DNA of 64,000 bases from NCBI GenBank assembly GCA_027605045.1, contig JAQFWX010000002.1, positions 1-64,000 on the forward strand, given 5' to 3'. The stretch's first letter is position 1, and the number at the start of each line of letters is the position of its first letter. The DNA comes from Phallus indusiatus (Eukaryota > Basidiomycota > Agaricomycetes > Phallales > Phallaceae). Below are positions 11,685-29,340 of this stretch, one piece after another. The notes under the pieces were generated by a model, which saw only the letters and a list, made by a program, of their open reading frames with translations, did no database searches and was not told the origin of the DNA. Made by a program: the position numbers and the translations under genes.

Positions 11685-13612
11685 GTGTCGTGTGTCGGAT
11701 GTCGTATCTGTCTCCCCGTCTCCCTCATGTCTTTTGTCAATCTACCCCTCGGTCTCCTCCATTCTCTGCTTTCGCCTATCTTACCGCCAGCTCTCCTGGA
11801 CGGTTTATCGCTATCGAAGTCGTCAACCGCTGCTACTGCTGCTACTACCACTACCACTACTGCTGCTGCTTCTTCTTCGTCTTCATCTTCTTCCACCAGC
11901 TCTTCATTTGCATACCAGGATGCCTTCGACATTCACCCAATTACAGGCTTTATGCCTAATCATCCTCCGCCAACCCGACTTCCAAAACTCTTCGATCTCT
12001 GGGAAGAAGCTCTCTCATCCGCTCCGACCAGCTTGAGTCTCGGTGACGACATTTCACCAGAAGCACACTCGAAACGCGAAAGTAGTCGACTATGGCGATT
12101 GCGATTGGCAAACGTACAGTTCTTTCCCCTTGCATAATTTGTTTTTGATCTGCATTCCTTACTCTTTCAATCCCACTTTTTTTCCACATATATTTATATA
12201 TATATTATGATATTGAATATATCATTTTAATCATATATTATATATATTATATATGTTTCAGGGTCCAATTATATCCGTCAACTGCATCCTGGACGACGTA
12301 CCTTACCTCCAACGTGCCCACCATGTATTAACCTTTCTTGTCCATTTCTATATGCACTCCATCCAGCCATCTGCTTCTCCGGATCCTTTGGTCGTTCCGG
12401 CATCTCTAGCCGTTCCGCTGGTGGCCGTATCGGACAAATTGGGTATTGCGCCGATTCTGACATTTGCTGACACCGTCTTGTGGAACTGGTCCCTGAAAGA
12501 CTCCTCGAAACCCCTTTCCCCAGAAAACATCGAGCCAATAACTCTTTTCACCCAATCTGACGATGAACGCAGCTTTTACAATTGCTGTGCTAGCATAGAA
12601 CTGCGCGGCGTTGAAGCTCTCCGTATCATTCTCGATTACGACAACATCTCCGCATCGTCCTTGTCTCCGACCTCCTCATTCTCGCCATCATCTTCATCAC
12701 CATCATCGCCCTCTTTATCCGGTGGCGACCTTGCGGATGATATAGAAGAAGCAGCAGGAGGACGAGAGAGAAGAAGAAGGAGCAGCTGATGATCCTAGTC
12801 ACGCCGTAGAACACATCTCGAAAGCCCTGGCTCGCTTAGCATGTGTCGTTGATGAATTAACTGAGATTCTCAAGTCCGTTCGCTCAACCTGCGATCCTCA
12901 TGCTTTTTATTTTCGGATACGGCCATGGTTCAGAGGCAGCGATGCCAATGGACCAGATTCCCCCGGCTGGGTGTTTGAGGGCGTAGATCCTACTCGTCAA
13001 CTCGAACTCAGTGGTCCTTCTGCCGGGCAGTCTTCTACTATGTGAGTATTTTTGCGCACTACATTTCCTTCCAAATAACTAAAACACGCGTTTTTCTTCT
13101 CTTTTTGTTTTGAAAGTCATGCTCTCGATTTATTCCTGGATGTCGATCATCAACTGATCAAACATCGCCTTCCGGAGCCATCTGAGCACAACAGACGTGC
13201 AAATCACAGTTTCATGTCACGCATGAGGAAATACATGCCTGGCAAGCATCAGGAGTTCCTTCTTTACCTCGCATCGCATCAGCGTCCGGTCCGAGAGCTC
13301 GCCAAAGAGATTCCTGAGCTTGAGAAGTCTTATGATTCTGTCGTCTTGGCCCTAAAACGTTTCCGTGACCAGCACATGCGTATCGCGTGCCTCTATGTCG
13401 TGTCCATGTCACGATCTGCTGCATCTCAAGCCGCCGCCGCCGCTGCAGGATGCCCAGTGAGTGCAATGATGGACCAAATGCAACGTGAATCAGACACTTC
13501 TGCTTTGCCAAGACAACCAGTGCGCGGTACAGGAGGGAACGAGTTATCATGTTTACTAAAAGCTTCGCGAGACGCCACAGTTCGCACTCTTCTTTCAGGA
13601 AATATTAATTAA
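11685..13612 (+). CDS. Indoleamine 2,3-dioxygenase (BNA2-type, kynurenine pathway)
   Basis: Heme dioxygenase opening the indole ring of tryptophan to N-formylkynurenine, the first step of de novo NAD synthesis. Conserved segments: ITGFMPNHPPPTRLP, RAHHVLTFLVHFYMH, LAVPLVAVSDKLGIAPILTF, ELTEILKSVRSTCDPHAFY, FRIRPWFRGS, SFMSRMRKYMPGKHQEFL, the proximal heme His in FRDQHMRIACLYVV, and GTGGNELSCLLKASRDATV. The start is uncertain: 11685 is the first in-frame ATG, with an alternative at 11727; the first 80 codons are Ser/Thr/Ala-rich and microsatellite-derived, so a later start is possible. Intron 12116-12261 is very AT-rich. A low-complexity Ser/Glu insert (about 12640-12790) contains a frame break: the frame ends at a TGA near 12787 while the next conserved segment is in another frame. 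This may be a lost GA unit, an undetected intron or a real mutation. Confidence 0.88.
11826..11900 (+). repeat. Trinucleotide microsatellite (CTG/CTA/TCT)
   Basis: Runs of CTGCTACTG, ACTACC and CTTCTT repeats encode Ala, Thr and Ser tracts in the putative N-terminus of the dioxygenase. Length is likely polymorphic. Confidence 0.7.
12116..12261 (+). other. AT-rich intron with near-palindromic TA tracts in the dioxygenase gene
   Basis: GT-AG intron of about 146 nt, longer than most in the window. Its 3' two thirds is almost only A and T with TATATTATATAT-like units able to pair with each other before the TTTCAG acceptor. Confidence 0.7.
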
Positions 13613-14163
13613 TTTGTTTTGTATTGTTTTTGCTGTTTTTGAACATCCTTCTTTTTCCTTCTTCAGCCTCTCTCTCTCTCTCTCTTTCTTCCGTCTTTTT
13701 TGTTGTCTCTTTTTTGGTTGGCATGCAGGGACAACAGTAAAATGTCGCCAATTTCTCTCAGCAAGTCTAAATTATTCATCTCCGAAAGTCCTACGTAATA
13801 ATCGCGGTACTTATAATGTTAATAACTCCATCAAATGTTTTTTAGTTACTTATGGTTTATATATCACATTACATCACCATCATTCAACTAGCAACTAATT
13901 GAAAAATGGTTAATTCAATACTTGACCACTCCTTTGTGTGATAGCATCATCATCAATAAATACCAAAAGACATGTCGCGGCCGGTGGTCACGGAATTCCG
14001 GGCGGCCCAAAGTAGAATAGTGCGTATGCGCGCAAACTGGCAACAGAGTATATTATTATTAATAATAATAATTCTGACTCTTTATATGTAATACGCATGT
14101 TAATGGGTTCATCATGATCATTGAAATATATTATTATTACACAGTTTTGTCCCAGAGTTTCTT
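13613..14163. other. Convergent intergenic region with a CT microsatellite
   Basis: Lies between the 3' ends of the dioxygenase (+) and RPA1 (-) genes. It holds a (CT)n tract at about 13668-13687 and TTA/AAT simple sequence near 14050-14070. No gene seen. Confidence 0.5.
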
Positions 14164-16634
14164 TTACACAAACGCACTCAGCTGGTCGAGATTCATTTGT
14201 GTATCTACCGTATAGTCCAGTGATTGAATGCGATTGATGCCATAACGAATTCGCGTCGAGTCCTATCACAAGAAGGGTCAGTTTATAGTACCTGGATAAT
14301 CTTTCACGGAGAAATTACATTGAAGGTTTCTTGCTTGGCTCTACAAGCGATATTGTAGATTCCCGAAGGAACGCGCTTAAGGGCGTTATCAAAAGCATCC
14401 CTGTCATCATTCTATGGGAAAACAAAAGCCGAAGCGCGTTAAAAAAAAGAGCAAGATAAACTTTTGCACAAGGGATCTCTTTACCTCGAGAGCCTTTAAC
14501 TCGTCCGCCGTCATTCCAAGAAGAACATTGCCGACGTCATTAAATCCTTGTAACCACAGTTGTCCTGTATGGTCAGCTCCGCTGATCGTCAAAATATACC
14601 TTTGAAAAAAAAAAGCGAATGTCATTTGCAAATTAGTCTTTCTTTCCCTTGTTCCTTGGACAAGGAAAAAAATGTCATTGACAGGGAATATGACTTACCT
14701 ATATTCGGGCTTGTCATGGACACGATCACATCTGTCACATCTCCAGCCTTCAGATCCTTCGGTTACCTTTCTATTACATCCTTCGATTGGGCAAGCAGGA
14801 TAAGAAATGGTTTCGTGTCTCATATGCGTTACGATTATCCTTGAAGAAAAGTATTCTGGTTTATCTGAGCCGCCTATATTGGAGTCCTTCACTTGCTGAA
14901 GGGTCCGCATCTCCGAACGACTTATACCGCCTTGACCCGACGCATTTCCTACCACATTGCTATGCGATTGGAAATTGGATCCTGAACCTGTCGAGTCGAA
15001 CCTAAGAAGACAGTCTTAATTAATGCCGTAAGAAAGGATGGGTGCATTAATCAAATCATACCATCCTCTTAAGGCATGCGCTTCTGTAATATCAGGATTG
15101 ATAGCCATGGTGCTTGAGCTATACATAGACAACGAACGACCTTAGCGCATCGACCGTTTGAGATTAGGTCTGGTTTCTGTATTTCCATATTGAAAGATGT
15201 TCTCACCTCCAAAATCTCCCACCTTGACCCCTTTAATCGCCAGCACTGGTTGACCGGAGGCCGAATATTTCTTCGCTTGTTCACCCCATAGCGTAAGTCT
15301 CACTGAGAATCCCGACTTATCGACCAATGTTAATTCTCGTTTTGGAATCTATTTTTTTATCCATAAGGGGCACATATCGATTTAGGCATGAAAATAACCA
15401 TAACGCACCGTTTTTCCGGTCGATTTTGCGGTTATCTCTGACAAATCATGTGCCTCTTTGGCAATAGCAATCACATCTATGTAAGACGGTTGCGATTAGC
15501 TAGTCATTTCAAATAAACATGTGTATTGTATAATCACCACAAGTAGTATCCTTTGGGATGCTTTCCAAGTCTTTCAGTGCAATGAAGTTATATTTCACGA
15601 CCGGGATATTCACTTGGTCACGACACTAAAAGTGATCCATTAGTGATGACGACAAGCCAGTTTAGCTCATTTGTCTAAACAAACCTCTTCAATCTCCGTA
15701 TGACGTTCTAAACCGAGTTCATATTCATTAGAGAGGTGCGAAAACTTCTTTTTGGCAAGGTTAACGCGGGCCCGAGATACGTAATAAACCTTATTCTCCT
15801 CCAAGCGGTCGTACAGTTCATCAACAGCTTGGTTAAAAGCGGTGGCTTTGATTTCACCGGTCTCATCCATGAAAGTGCAACTGAACAGCTTTCCATCGCC
15901 TTTCGCGTTCGCCCACTGCTTGACTTCTGATTTTTGTGTTACGCGAGCCTTGATAGTCCATTTGTTTTGGAATGGACTTAAACCGGCAATGGGAAATATA
16001 GTCCCTCGATCGGTATTGCTCTGTTGCTGTTGGGCGAGAGTAGGTTTTGACGCAGATGCAGATGCAGTCGAAGCAGACGCGTCGGTAGATTGTTGGGGAG
16101 GAGGAGCTGAAGCTGTCTCATTTGTTGGCTTTGAATTACCGTTGGTCATAGAGGTTTCAAGAGACTGTGGGTTCCCTAACTTTTCAGACGCTGTCCCAAG
16201 GACACGAACAGCCATGACAATAATTAGTCTACGCGCGCATTCAATCAGCAAAATCCGATAAAATAAAATAAAAATATAGAGAAATGAGAGCGTGGGAAAG
16301 AGCGTTTCAAAGGACCTCAAAAAGATGCACACCGTTTATTTTGAACAATATTAGACGTATATTTCTCAAGAACCGCGACACATAGTTTCTTGATTGTGTC
16401 ATTTTCAACAAGATAATTGAGTTGAGTTGCAAGCATTGCTTGTATGAAGTGTGTACCGTCTGACACGATCAAACGATATCTGTCCAGACTTGCGCCGCTG
16501 GTACCCGTGTTCGTAACCTTTTTTATGGACAAGAATTGCACGGTAGGTTGTAGATTTTGAGTAGCGGTATCGTCAGCAGGTGCTTTTATAATTTGAGCAC
16601 AGGCTCCAGAAGATAAATTGAAATCGACATCCAT
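14164..16634 (-). CDS. RFA1: Replication protein A large subunit (RPA70)
   Basis: Largest subunit of the single-strand DNA-binding RPA heterotrimer, needed for replication, repair and checkpoint signalling. The N-terminal OB fold ([15 protein letters not shown] to [15 protein letters not shown]) starts at 16634. A Ser/Ala/Gln-rich linker follows. DBD-A begins at [20 protein letters not shown] with [18 protein letters not shown], then [21 protein letters not shown] includes [17 protein letters not shown] and [21 protein letters not shown] has the zinc motif [10 protein letters not shown]...WRCDRCD and [14 protein letters not shown]. The C-terminus [11 protein letters not shown]...DQLSAFV ends at 14164. 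About nine exons with short introns. All three DNA-binding folds and the zinc site are present. Confidence 0.93.
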
Positions 16635-17397
16635 GACTTCAGAGAGAAAAGAGAGGGAAAAGTAGTAGTAAAGAAACAGAACGCGACGAAGGAGGAAGTA
16701 GCAGCTAACGATAATAAAACGCGTTGTGACACAGCGTTACCGTGACGGTCATGTCTTAGACATTGCTATCAGCCTATTGGCATGCATGCACCTTCTAACG
16801 ATCCAGACAAAGAAACAGAGATGGATGCCTTGGCGTTAAGTTTAACTTCTGATGTGATACACTGACGCTCAAGAGCGTTGTTTTTCGTTCTAACTTGGGA
16901 CTTTCTTTTAAGACTTGTCACTTATCTTCATCGATTTGATAGAAGTCGCCGACGTATATATACTTTAAGTTATCCAAGATTGTTTCATCAATGCCAGACG
17001 CCATGCCATGATCTTTTTGGCCACAGCTAGGTCGTTCGGAGTGCGTTCCGGTATAAGGCGGAAACTGTGAGGAGTTACGATGATGTGTTGAATGTCAACT
17101 GAGCTGCCAGGGTGTAATGACGTACAACCACACTCCGAAGTTTCTCAACCGGATCCTTCGTTATCAGCCACCATCTGTTGTACAGGTTGTGTGATCATTA
17201 TACAGGAAGTACAATACCCACCACCAAATTAGTATCATTTTCCAATCTTGGTTTCCTGGCACTCAATCGATCATGTACCATGCTTTTCAGAACACAATTT
17301 TGAAGTACAAGAAGAAAACTAGTTACAACTGATTCTTGCCAAAAAAAAAAGAGAGAGAGAACAAGTTGACAAGAAAAAACAATTACATTTGACAAAA
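16635..17397. other. Intergenic region upstream of RPA1
   Basis: About 760 nt between the RPA1 start and the stop of the next minus-strand gene. An A-rich tract and a short GA repeat lie near 17341-17361. No ORF with family support. Confidence 0.5.
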
Positions 17398-18737
17398 TCA
17401 AGAAAACCAACGCCTCGTTTGGCGAGGTCGTTGGACAACAGTAACCGTCCTTCTGTAGTCCTCCGGCTCTTCAAGAATCTCAATATCTTCTTCAATAATC
17501 TGGGGAGGGGACACGGAGATGCTTTCTTTGACTATTTCAACAGCTGTTGTTGGCCTGAAATCTTCAATAATAGGTCCTTTCGGGATATGTTCTTCCGGTG
17601 CTGGTCGCGCAGCGACTCGGGTATTGGCTGCCGGAGGAACGGTGACAGTTTCCGTCAAGGTTTCTGTCAACGGAGGTAAGACTTGGGTAACCGTTTGGAA
17701 CATTGTTTCCATGAGGGGCGGAAGTTCCTGAGTGGATGGAGAGAGTAAGTTTTTTTTGAGGCAAAAGGTTCGAAAATAGAAGGGAAAAACCCCGTCACCC
17801 CCAAAGCCGGACGAAGAGAAAGGGGAATGGACATGGCAAAAAGAAAAGGGGAAAAAAGGCATTGGGGGCTAGGGGTAGGAGAAGGGAGAAGAGAATACAT
17901 ATTTGGGAAGTGATGTATATACTAAAAATAAGAAGCATAAAAAAGTCCATGTAAACCCGTAACTCTTCGTCTGAAACTGAGGAGGCTCAGGTACGAGAGA
18001 AAGGTGGTGGTGATACCTTTACTTTCCGCCTCGGAGCTTCATAAATGACTTCTTCCTCAATAGTTTGACTCTGCTCGTTGCCGAGAGCACTAAATATATG
18101 ACTTTAGAATTAGCGACTATTGTAAGGAGGAAATAACAAACATGAGTTGTTCCATAATCCAAGTCTCTCGACGAGATACGTCTGTTTCTCGTCGACCGAT
18201 AGATTCTTCGCGCTTCCCTACTTCTTTTTCACGATCTGAGACGCGTGTCTCGCGGTCGAGGAGTTCTTCCACACGAACCCCAGCGTCTTTCCACCAGCCG
18301 GGAGGTCCACCAACATCGACTTCGCGTAAGACCTCTTTAATAACAGTTTGGATAGGGGGTGGGGCAATGAGAATTTCAGTAGCGATGCTGCTACCGGTAG
18401 AAGATGATGGCGTTGGACATGAACATGAAGCTAGAGAAACGCCCCCGGGGGAGCCGGCGAGCACATCGGCTTCGCGGCGGGCCACTTCTGCCTCTCGGAG
18501 GGCAACGGCGTGCTCGCGAGCCACGAGAGCTTGGGAGCGTTTAGGACTGAGATATCCCCAAACACTCGAGGATCCGCCTTCTGCATTAGAGTTTTTAGCC
18601 GAAGGTAGAGATAGCATTACCGCGAGAACTGCGAGGATCAGGGATAGGACAAGGAGCAAGGTTGTAGAGGAGATCGTTCGGTGGTGGTGGTGTGACCGTT
18701 CGCGTTCACGATGATGTGAAGACGATGGTTGGGCCAT
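17398..18737 (-). CDS. Uncharacterised single-pass membrane protein with Arg/Glu coiled coil
   Basis: No known family recognised. From the start at 18737 the protein has a His/Arg/Ser-rich cytosolic head (HHRERERSHHHHR), one hydrophobic segment TTLLLVLSLILAVLAVMLSL, and then a charged helical region with recurring units LREAEVARREADV, DRETRVSDREKEVGKREES and IGRRETDVSRRET that looks like a coiled coil. The second exon (AALG-like NEQSQTIEEEVIYEAP) and the third, reached over an intron of about 290 nt, give a Thr/Val/Pro-rich tail (QTVTQVLPPLTETLTETVTV) ending RRTVTVVQRPRQTRRWFS. Three exons are needed. The topology suggests a type II-like anchored scaffold, for example on ER, Golgi or nuclear membrane; this is inference only. 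Confidence 0.65.
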
Positions 18738-20605
18738 ACTTTCCGTAGAAGAAAATATTTTGCTAGGAGTCGTGGTGGAAGACGTGTTGATAATTCGTTT
18801 GGTATAGATTCTTGAAAAATAACAGAGAAAAAATCGCTACTCGATCGTGAAAAACGTTACAAAGTCTATGCACAAGAACAGTCGTAAAAAGACGAAAAAA
18901 ATATCAACAAAAAAATCCCAAACACACCTTAATCAATGTAAAAGGTCGTTTTTGTAAGGACAGCTGAAGAGAGGGTGGAAAAGGTTTAAAGCAAAGTGTT
19001 TCGACACTTGGAGTTTCGAACAAAAGGGCGGAAACCTTAAAAAAACGCGTGTTCGAACAATAATTTCCAGCTCCGACTGACAGGTTCCCACGCTGGGCAG
19101 CCCTGTCCGACGTTTAATATGGACGATTGACTGCTGCATACACTACGATTACTATGTGCCTATGAGACGTCAAACAGTAGATGGTTAAGACGTTATCAGA
19201 CATATACATTCCCAGCGGCGCAAATGTCGATTGCGTTGTGAAATTTGCTCTTCTCGGATGTCTCCCTAGTAGACAAGTCTAACTAGTTGCTAACTTGCTG
19301 CAAGGATAACTTTATTTTGTTGGGAATGCTGTTCCGTAAACCGTACATATGTAAGTATCCTGGTGAAAGATCAGACACCAAGTGCGATCGGGCCGCTGTT
19401 CATCCATTGAAATACCAATCTACTAATAGCTATAGTAGGTACCACCACCACCGGAATCACATTGTAGCGAACGAGGATCACACTAGTCGAACAACTTATA
19501 AGTACCACAACATCGCTACATATCATGAATCATGTGGAATGGTGATCCCAATAACGTCATTCATATTTACGAAACCTTACTAATGTCGGAGAAAGCGGCG
19601 GGACGCACCCCTTGGCAGAGCACTATTGAGCTTGATGCCGCGGTCGACTACTAGTGTGCAAGATTATTTCCGGCGAATCTACATTTTAAGATGGCATTGA
19701 GCAGATCTAATAGATATAAAACCATAGGGTATGATTATCTTTACCCAAGACCTGGCGGCGATGCGTCAGCCACAGCCACACTGAAGCCAAGTCCGGTAGA
19801 TAGTAATATGAAATAGAATATTTCTGCATACGTGCTAGCATAGCAGAAGTTTCAAATACGGCCAGACGTCGGACAGCATTGAAGCCTACTGCGGCTGAAA
19901 ATCTTTCCCAGGTAAGCGGCTTAACGGTTTGTCCGAAAGATTTAAATTGTGGACGAACATCATCAATGCCGTCTTCGTTCCGTCGCATTCTGCAGCTGAT
20001 TTTCGGACTCGGATCCGACTAGTGCCAAGTTATCGATTATCATCGGTCACTTGCAACTTGTCACACAGGTTCCAGTTAACCTTGAAGTGCCATACCCCAT
20101 ACTATTCCGCTTTGATGGGCTTGTCCGAGACCTTCGTTAGTTAGAATGCACGTGCAGAGTGGTCAATGATTATGGACAGTAATCAGCTTGCTGTATCATA
20201 TTATAGCAGATGACAAACGCTTGGAAATTGCAAGCCAGGAGAGATATCGGTATTTTGATTCGCCTAATCAATTCAATACAATACGATAGATGCATACACA
20301 GATACATATGTACTTACTTATGTACACAGGTCGTTTTGGTTGGCAGGCTTTCGGGATCAATCAACAATGGACAAGTACTATCTGGACTTGCTCGCCACAG
20401 GAACAGCGAAATAAATACCACAGCATAACAATAATAACTCAAATTTATCCCCAGGACCTCGGAGACACCTAACCTAGTACTCGAGATATCATTATAGAAG
20501 GTGATGACAAACGAAGGAAATTCTTTTTGAAACGCCTTGACAGCGCCAGACGCGCCGTGACAAAATCGTGACCCGTGACATCGCGTGTCTTTCTTCCCCG
20601 ACTCC
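18738..20605. other. 1.9-kb intergenic region
   Basis: Divergent promoter region of the coiled-coil membrane gene (-) and the Nur1-like gene (+). No firm gene. A minus-strand ORF at 19707-19988 reads like protein in places (KPLTWERFSAAVGFNAVRRL) but has no flanking exons I can join, so it may be a decayed gene fragment. Confidence 0.4.
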
Positions 20606-22164
20606 ATGCCTCCTCCATTGGTTCATAACCCGTTAACTCCAAAAATAAAACCAAGACTATCAGGTTCTCCATTCAATGCTTCCTTGCCTTTTGATTGGGA
20701 TGCAGCATTGAATCGACGTCCTCCTCCATATGCAACTCCGGCTTCCCAGCGAAAATCACGCAAGAGTATCGGCACTGCAACACCTCTCAATGGCACTCCG
20801 GATACCATGGCGAGGAAATCTGTCACTTTTACTCCAAAAAGGGTTTATCGAAAAGTGCCAGTCAAAGAACAGTAAGTTAAGCTCATCTTACACAACAAAG
20901 GCAACCAGTCCATGCAATCTGGCTCGCTTTGTCTTCTCTCATTTATACTGATGGACCCTGCTTCTTAGAATATCCAACTGGATATCACAAATAATATATG
21001 CCATTCAAGATCTCCCAGCAGACCATCTGCCAGATCTACAAAAAGTTGCACGTTTTCTTGGCGTTGCACTCCACACTGTCCACTTCATAGTCTGCTATTT
21101 CCGGATCAGGAAACTAAAAGACGAAGACATCGGCTGGCAAGACATGCTGGGAGAAATTAATTTTAGTGAGGAACTAGACACAAACTCGTGGCTGAGCTGG
21201 GTATGTGTTTATTTGTAATTCTGTCAGAGACAAAACATTCAAGATGGATGTATTAACAAACGATCTCAGACTACACTTGCGGCTATGATCTTACTTATGA
21301 TATCAATTGCAAACGCCATCTATCTATTTACACGCACCAGGTCCTACTTACTTTTCCATAAATCTGAACTTAGCAATACCCCAAGTGCCGAATTTATTGA
21401 TCGCGACGACCTAAATACAACCGGTCACGTAACACCCGTACCCTTTAGTTCACGTGTGGCCAGCTCCTTTTTACATATCACTTGGGCACTCTGGTGCGTA
21501 ATGTGTATCTACCCAAGCACTGGCTCATCTCAGTTGTTTTCATTGTTTTATTTCACGAATCCAGGGACTTCCTGATAGGGCGAAAGCAGCCAGTCACGCC
21601 TCCGATAAAAAATACTACCAGAAAGGTGCAACGATTGAATCTATGGACACCCGACAATGGTGGAATTGAGCTATTCGTGTCAGTTCTCTTTCTTTTTTTG
21701 GGAAAAAATTGTTGGCTTATCATCCGGGTCGGGTATTGACACATCTAAACCATTAGAATATATTCGCCACTGCATTCTTTGTTATGGCAAGCCGTATCGC
21801 CGGGGAATTGGATAATTGTTTTTATACTGATGGCCACCGCGAGTGTTCAGGTAAGAACTGCCCTTCCGCCAATGACTCAGCTTCAGCTCTGTAACTCAAA
21901 GGATTTTGCATTTTTCCACAGTTGTTTATTTGCAATCAATATTACTCTCGATTAGTCAAGGATAAGGAAATTGTCATAGGAGAAGTACTACATGAATATG
22001 ACAAGAATGTGAGCTATTACGACATCATTAACTTCTTGTTTTCTCTCTTCCCTCTCTCTAATGGTTTTCCATCTCAGTTCGTCTTTCCGCATATCATGCG
22101 CGTACGCCGCGACGCCTGTGTGATGACAGATGAACCGGGAGAAACTACATCCTTCTATCGCTAG
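20606..22164 (+). CDS. Nur1/Mug154-like nuclear rim membrane protein (DUF2418)
   Basis: Nur1-family proteins sit in the inner nuclear membrane; yeast Nur1 partners Heh1 to tether rDNA and affect silencing. The ATG at 20606 gives MPPPLVHNPLTPKIKPRLSG and a basic, Pro-rich head. Exon 2 reads ISNWISQIIYAIQDLPADH and LPDLQKVARFLGVALHTVHF. Then come hydrophobic TTLAAMILLMISIANAIYL, a second exon set VQRLNLWTPDNGGIELFV, the family hallmark IYSPLHSLLWQAVSPGNWII, VFILMATASVQLFI, SRLVKDKEIVIGEVLHEYD, and the end FVFPHIMRVRRDACVMTDE. About six introns. The SPLH...NW segment and the VRRDACVMT end are what support the family call; direct partners are not shown by the sequence. Confidence 0.75.
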
Positions 22165-22331
22165 CCAGACATTTGCATACGGATTATCCATAAATCCAAT
22201 TGCGTTCAAGACTTGTCCAGAAGAAGGGTCATTTATGAGTTATGATAGGGACGTGGTGTTTCTTTTTCTTATACACATACATATCAATACAAACTGCATG
22301 CACAACACGTGATGATAACTGCTTCTTTGAA

Positions 22332-23958
22332 TTACTCTACTCCATTAGTCTCTTCCTCGTAAAAACGCATCAGGTCTTGGACGTCTTCCTTACTTCCCAA
22401 AAATACTGGCGTTCTTTGGTGGATCTCCGTGGGAACAATATCGAGGATACGTTCTACCCCGGTGGTAGCAATTCCGCCCGCCTAACAAAATGATGATATA
22501 TGTAAATTTAAAATCGGACCCAACCAGATTGAGTTCGCCTCAAAAATGATAACATGACGTACCTGTTCAGTTAAAAATGCCATAGGAAACGCTTCATATA
22601 ATAGCCTCAATTTACCCTTCTTACTCTTCTTGTCGTTAGGATAGCCAAATATGCCACCATATAATAATGTTCTATGAACATCGGCAACCATACTACCGAT
22701 ATAACGAGCGGAATATGGAGATTTTCCATTGCTCGGATATTTGATTGACTCGAGGTACCGAATGACTGGTTTGTGGAAGTACACACTATTTCCTTCATTG
22801 AAAGAGTAAATCTTTCCACGAGGAGGGATCTTAATCTAGAAGATCGAGAGAAAAGAGAAATATAGGTCGGTATATACGCTTGTACTTGTAAGAGCAAATT
22901 GGCGTGTACGAACATTAGGGTGTGTAAGGATAAATTCGCCCAGAGCATTATCCAAGGTATATCCGTTTACTCCTTGACCGGTGGTGAGTACTAAATTTGC
23001 GGAGGAACCGTACCTAAACAAAGCAAGTGGCATCAATGTCAAAAACTCGAAACGATTAGATCCGAAAAGGAAGAAGGAAGAGGAGAGGGACAAACATGGT
23101 ATAGCCTGCCGCGACCATTTCTGAACCTGGTCTAAGAACATCGCTTATAGTGCCTTTTGACCCATCTTGCTAAAAGATTTGTGTCAAAATCAGTGTGAAA
23201 CGCCAGGACATAATATAATATAATATATCAATGGAACCAGAAGCAATCCCTTCTTTTGGGACGCACACAAGTTGTATAGGGGGGAAAAACGAGGGGGGGA
23301 GGGGGCAAGGCCGGTTGTCAGGTCAGGTCCGAGAAAAACGTACAATGCGGTATATGCCAAAAATTGTGCCGATGTTTACACCAGCATCTATATTGCTGCT
23401 ACCATCCAAAGGGTCGAATACGACACAATATTTTCCTTTCAATCTGTCTTCGACGATGATCGCTTCTTCAAGCTCTTCCGAAACCAGAACGGCGGTCTTC
23501 CCGGAGGACCTGAGTGCGTTCACCATGATATCATTCGAAAGAACGTCTAATTTCTTCTGCTCATCTCCGGTAGCATTCGCGCCACCCGCTAACCCTATGC
23601 TTTTAACAGCGACAAACAAACAAACAATTCATTGACAAAAAGAGAAGAAAAGGTTTGAGAGATAAGGGTGGAGCGTTTCATATTTTTTTTATAACAGACC
23701 GCCAACGAAAATATCACCTACAGGTTAATAAGACGAGCTTTACGGACATTTGTCGCAATAAACTTGGAGGTAACTTGGATCGCATTGAGAAGGAGCGTAA
23801 GATCTCCTGCAACAGTAGCTCCGAGACGGAACTGCTCTGCAAGAACTTCACTGCGAGTTAAAAAGGGACTTCTAGTCAACGCTTATGATGTAAGGACCAA
23901 AGCAGACTAACCGAGTCAAAGTGGCAATATCGGTGTTTGGTTGCTCTTCGGTAGCCAT
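22332..23958 (-). CDS. FBP1: Fructose-1,6-bisphosphatase
   Basis: Gluconeogenic enzyme hydrolysing fructose-1,6-bisphosphate to fructose-6-phosphate in the cytosol. It starts [16 protein letters not shown] at 23958. The metal site is intact in [19 protein letters not shown], preceded by [11 protein letters not shown]. Further hallmarks are [85 protein letters not shown] and [14 protein letters not shown], with the end EEETNGVE at 22332. About seven introns. Nothing catalytic is missing. In yeasts this gene is glucose-repressed, but no control site was identified here. Confidence 0.94.
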
Positions 23959-24328
23959 AATAATGGTAAATCGCCTTTTCACACAAAACGGACAATGAAG
24001 AGGTAAAAGTGAATGCTCCCAGACGCTCCCAAACGCTTTCTTTAATCACCTGGGTGAGAGAGGTCCGACCCGGACTCTTTCGGGAGCTTCGGGTTGCGAG
24101 TCTACACGTGATTACGCGATTTGTCACCGACCATTCACGGTCACGGGAATTGTCACGTTACGTAATAATTTAAATTGACGCGTTGGGCATTTCAAAAACG
24201 TCTCGTTTATCACACACCACTGCCATTGGCTTAGACAATCGCGAAGACTCTATACGACCAAGAACTAGAACACAAGAAGAGATATTCTTTATCTAGAGAG
24301 TTTATCCAACAACGCTCACCAACAACAA
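23959..24328. other. Intergenic region between FBP1 and the C2H2 factor
   Basis: Promoter of FBP1 on the minus strand and 3' end of the zinc-finger gene. No ORF with support. Confidence 0.5.
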
Positions 24329-29340
<5,012 letters not shown>

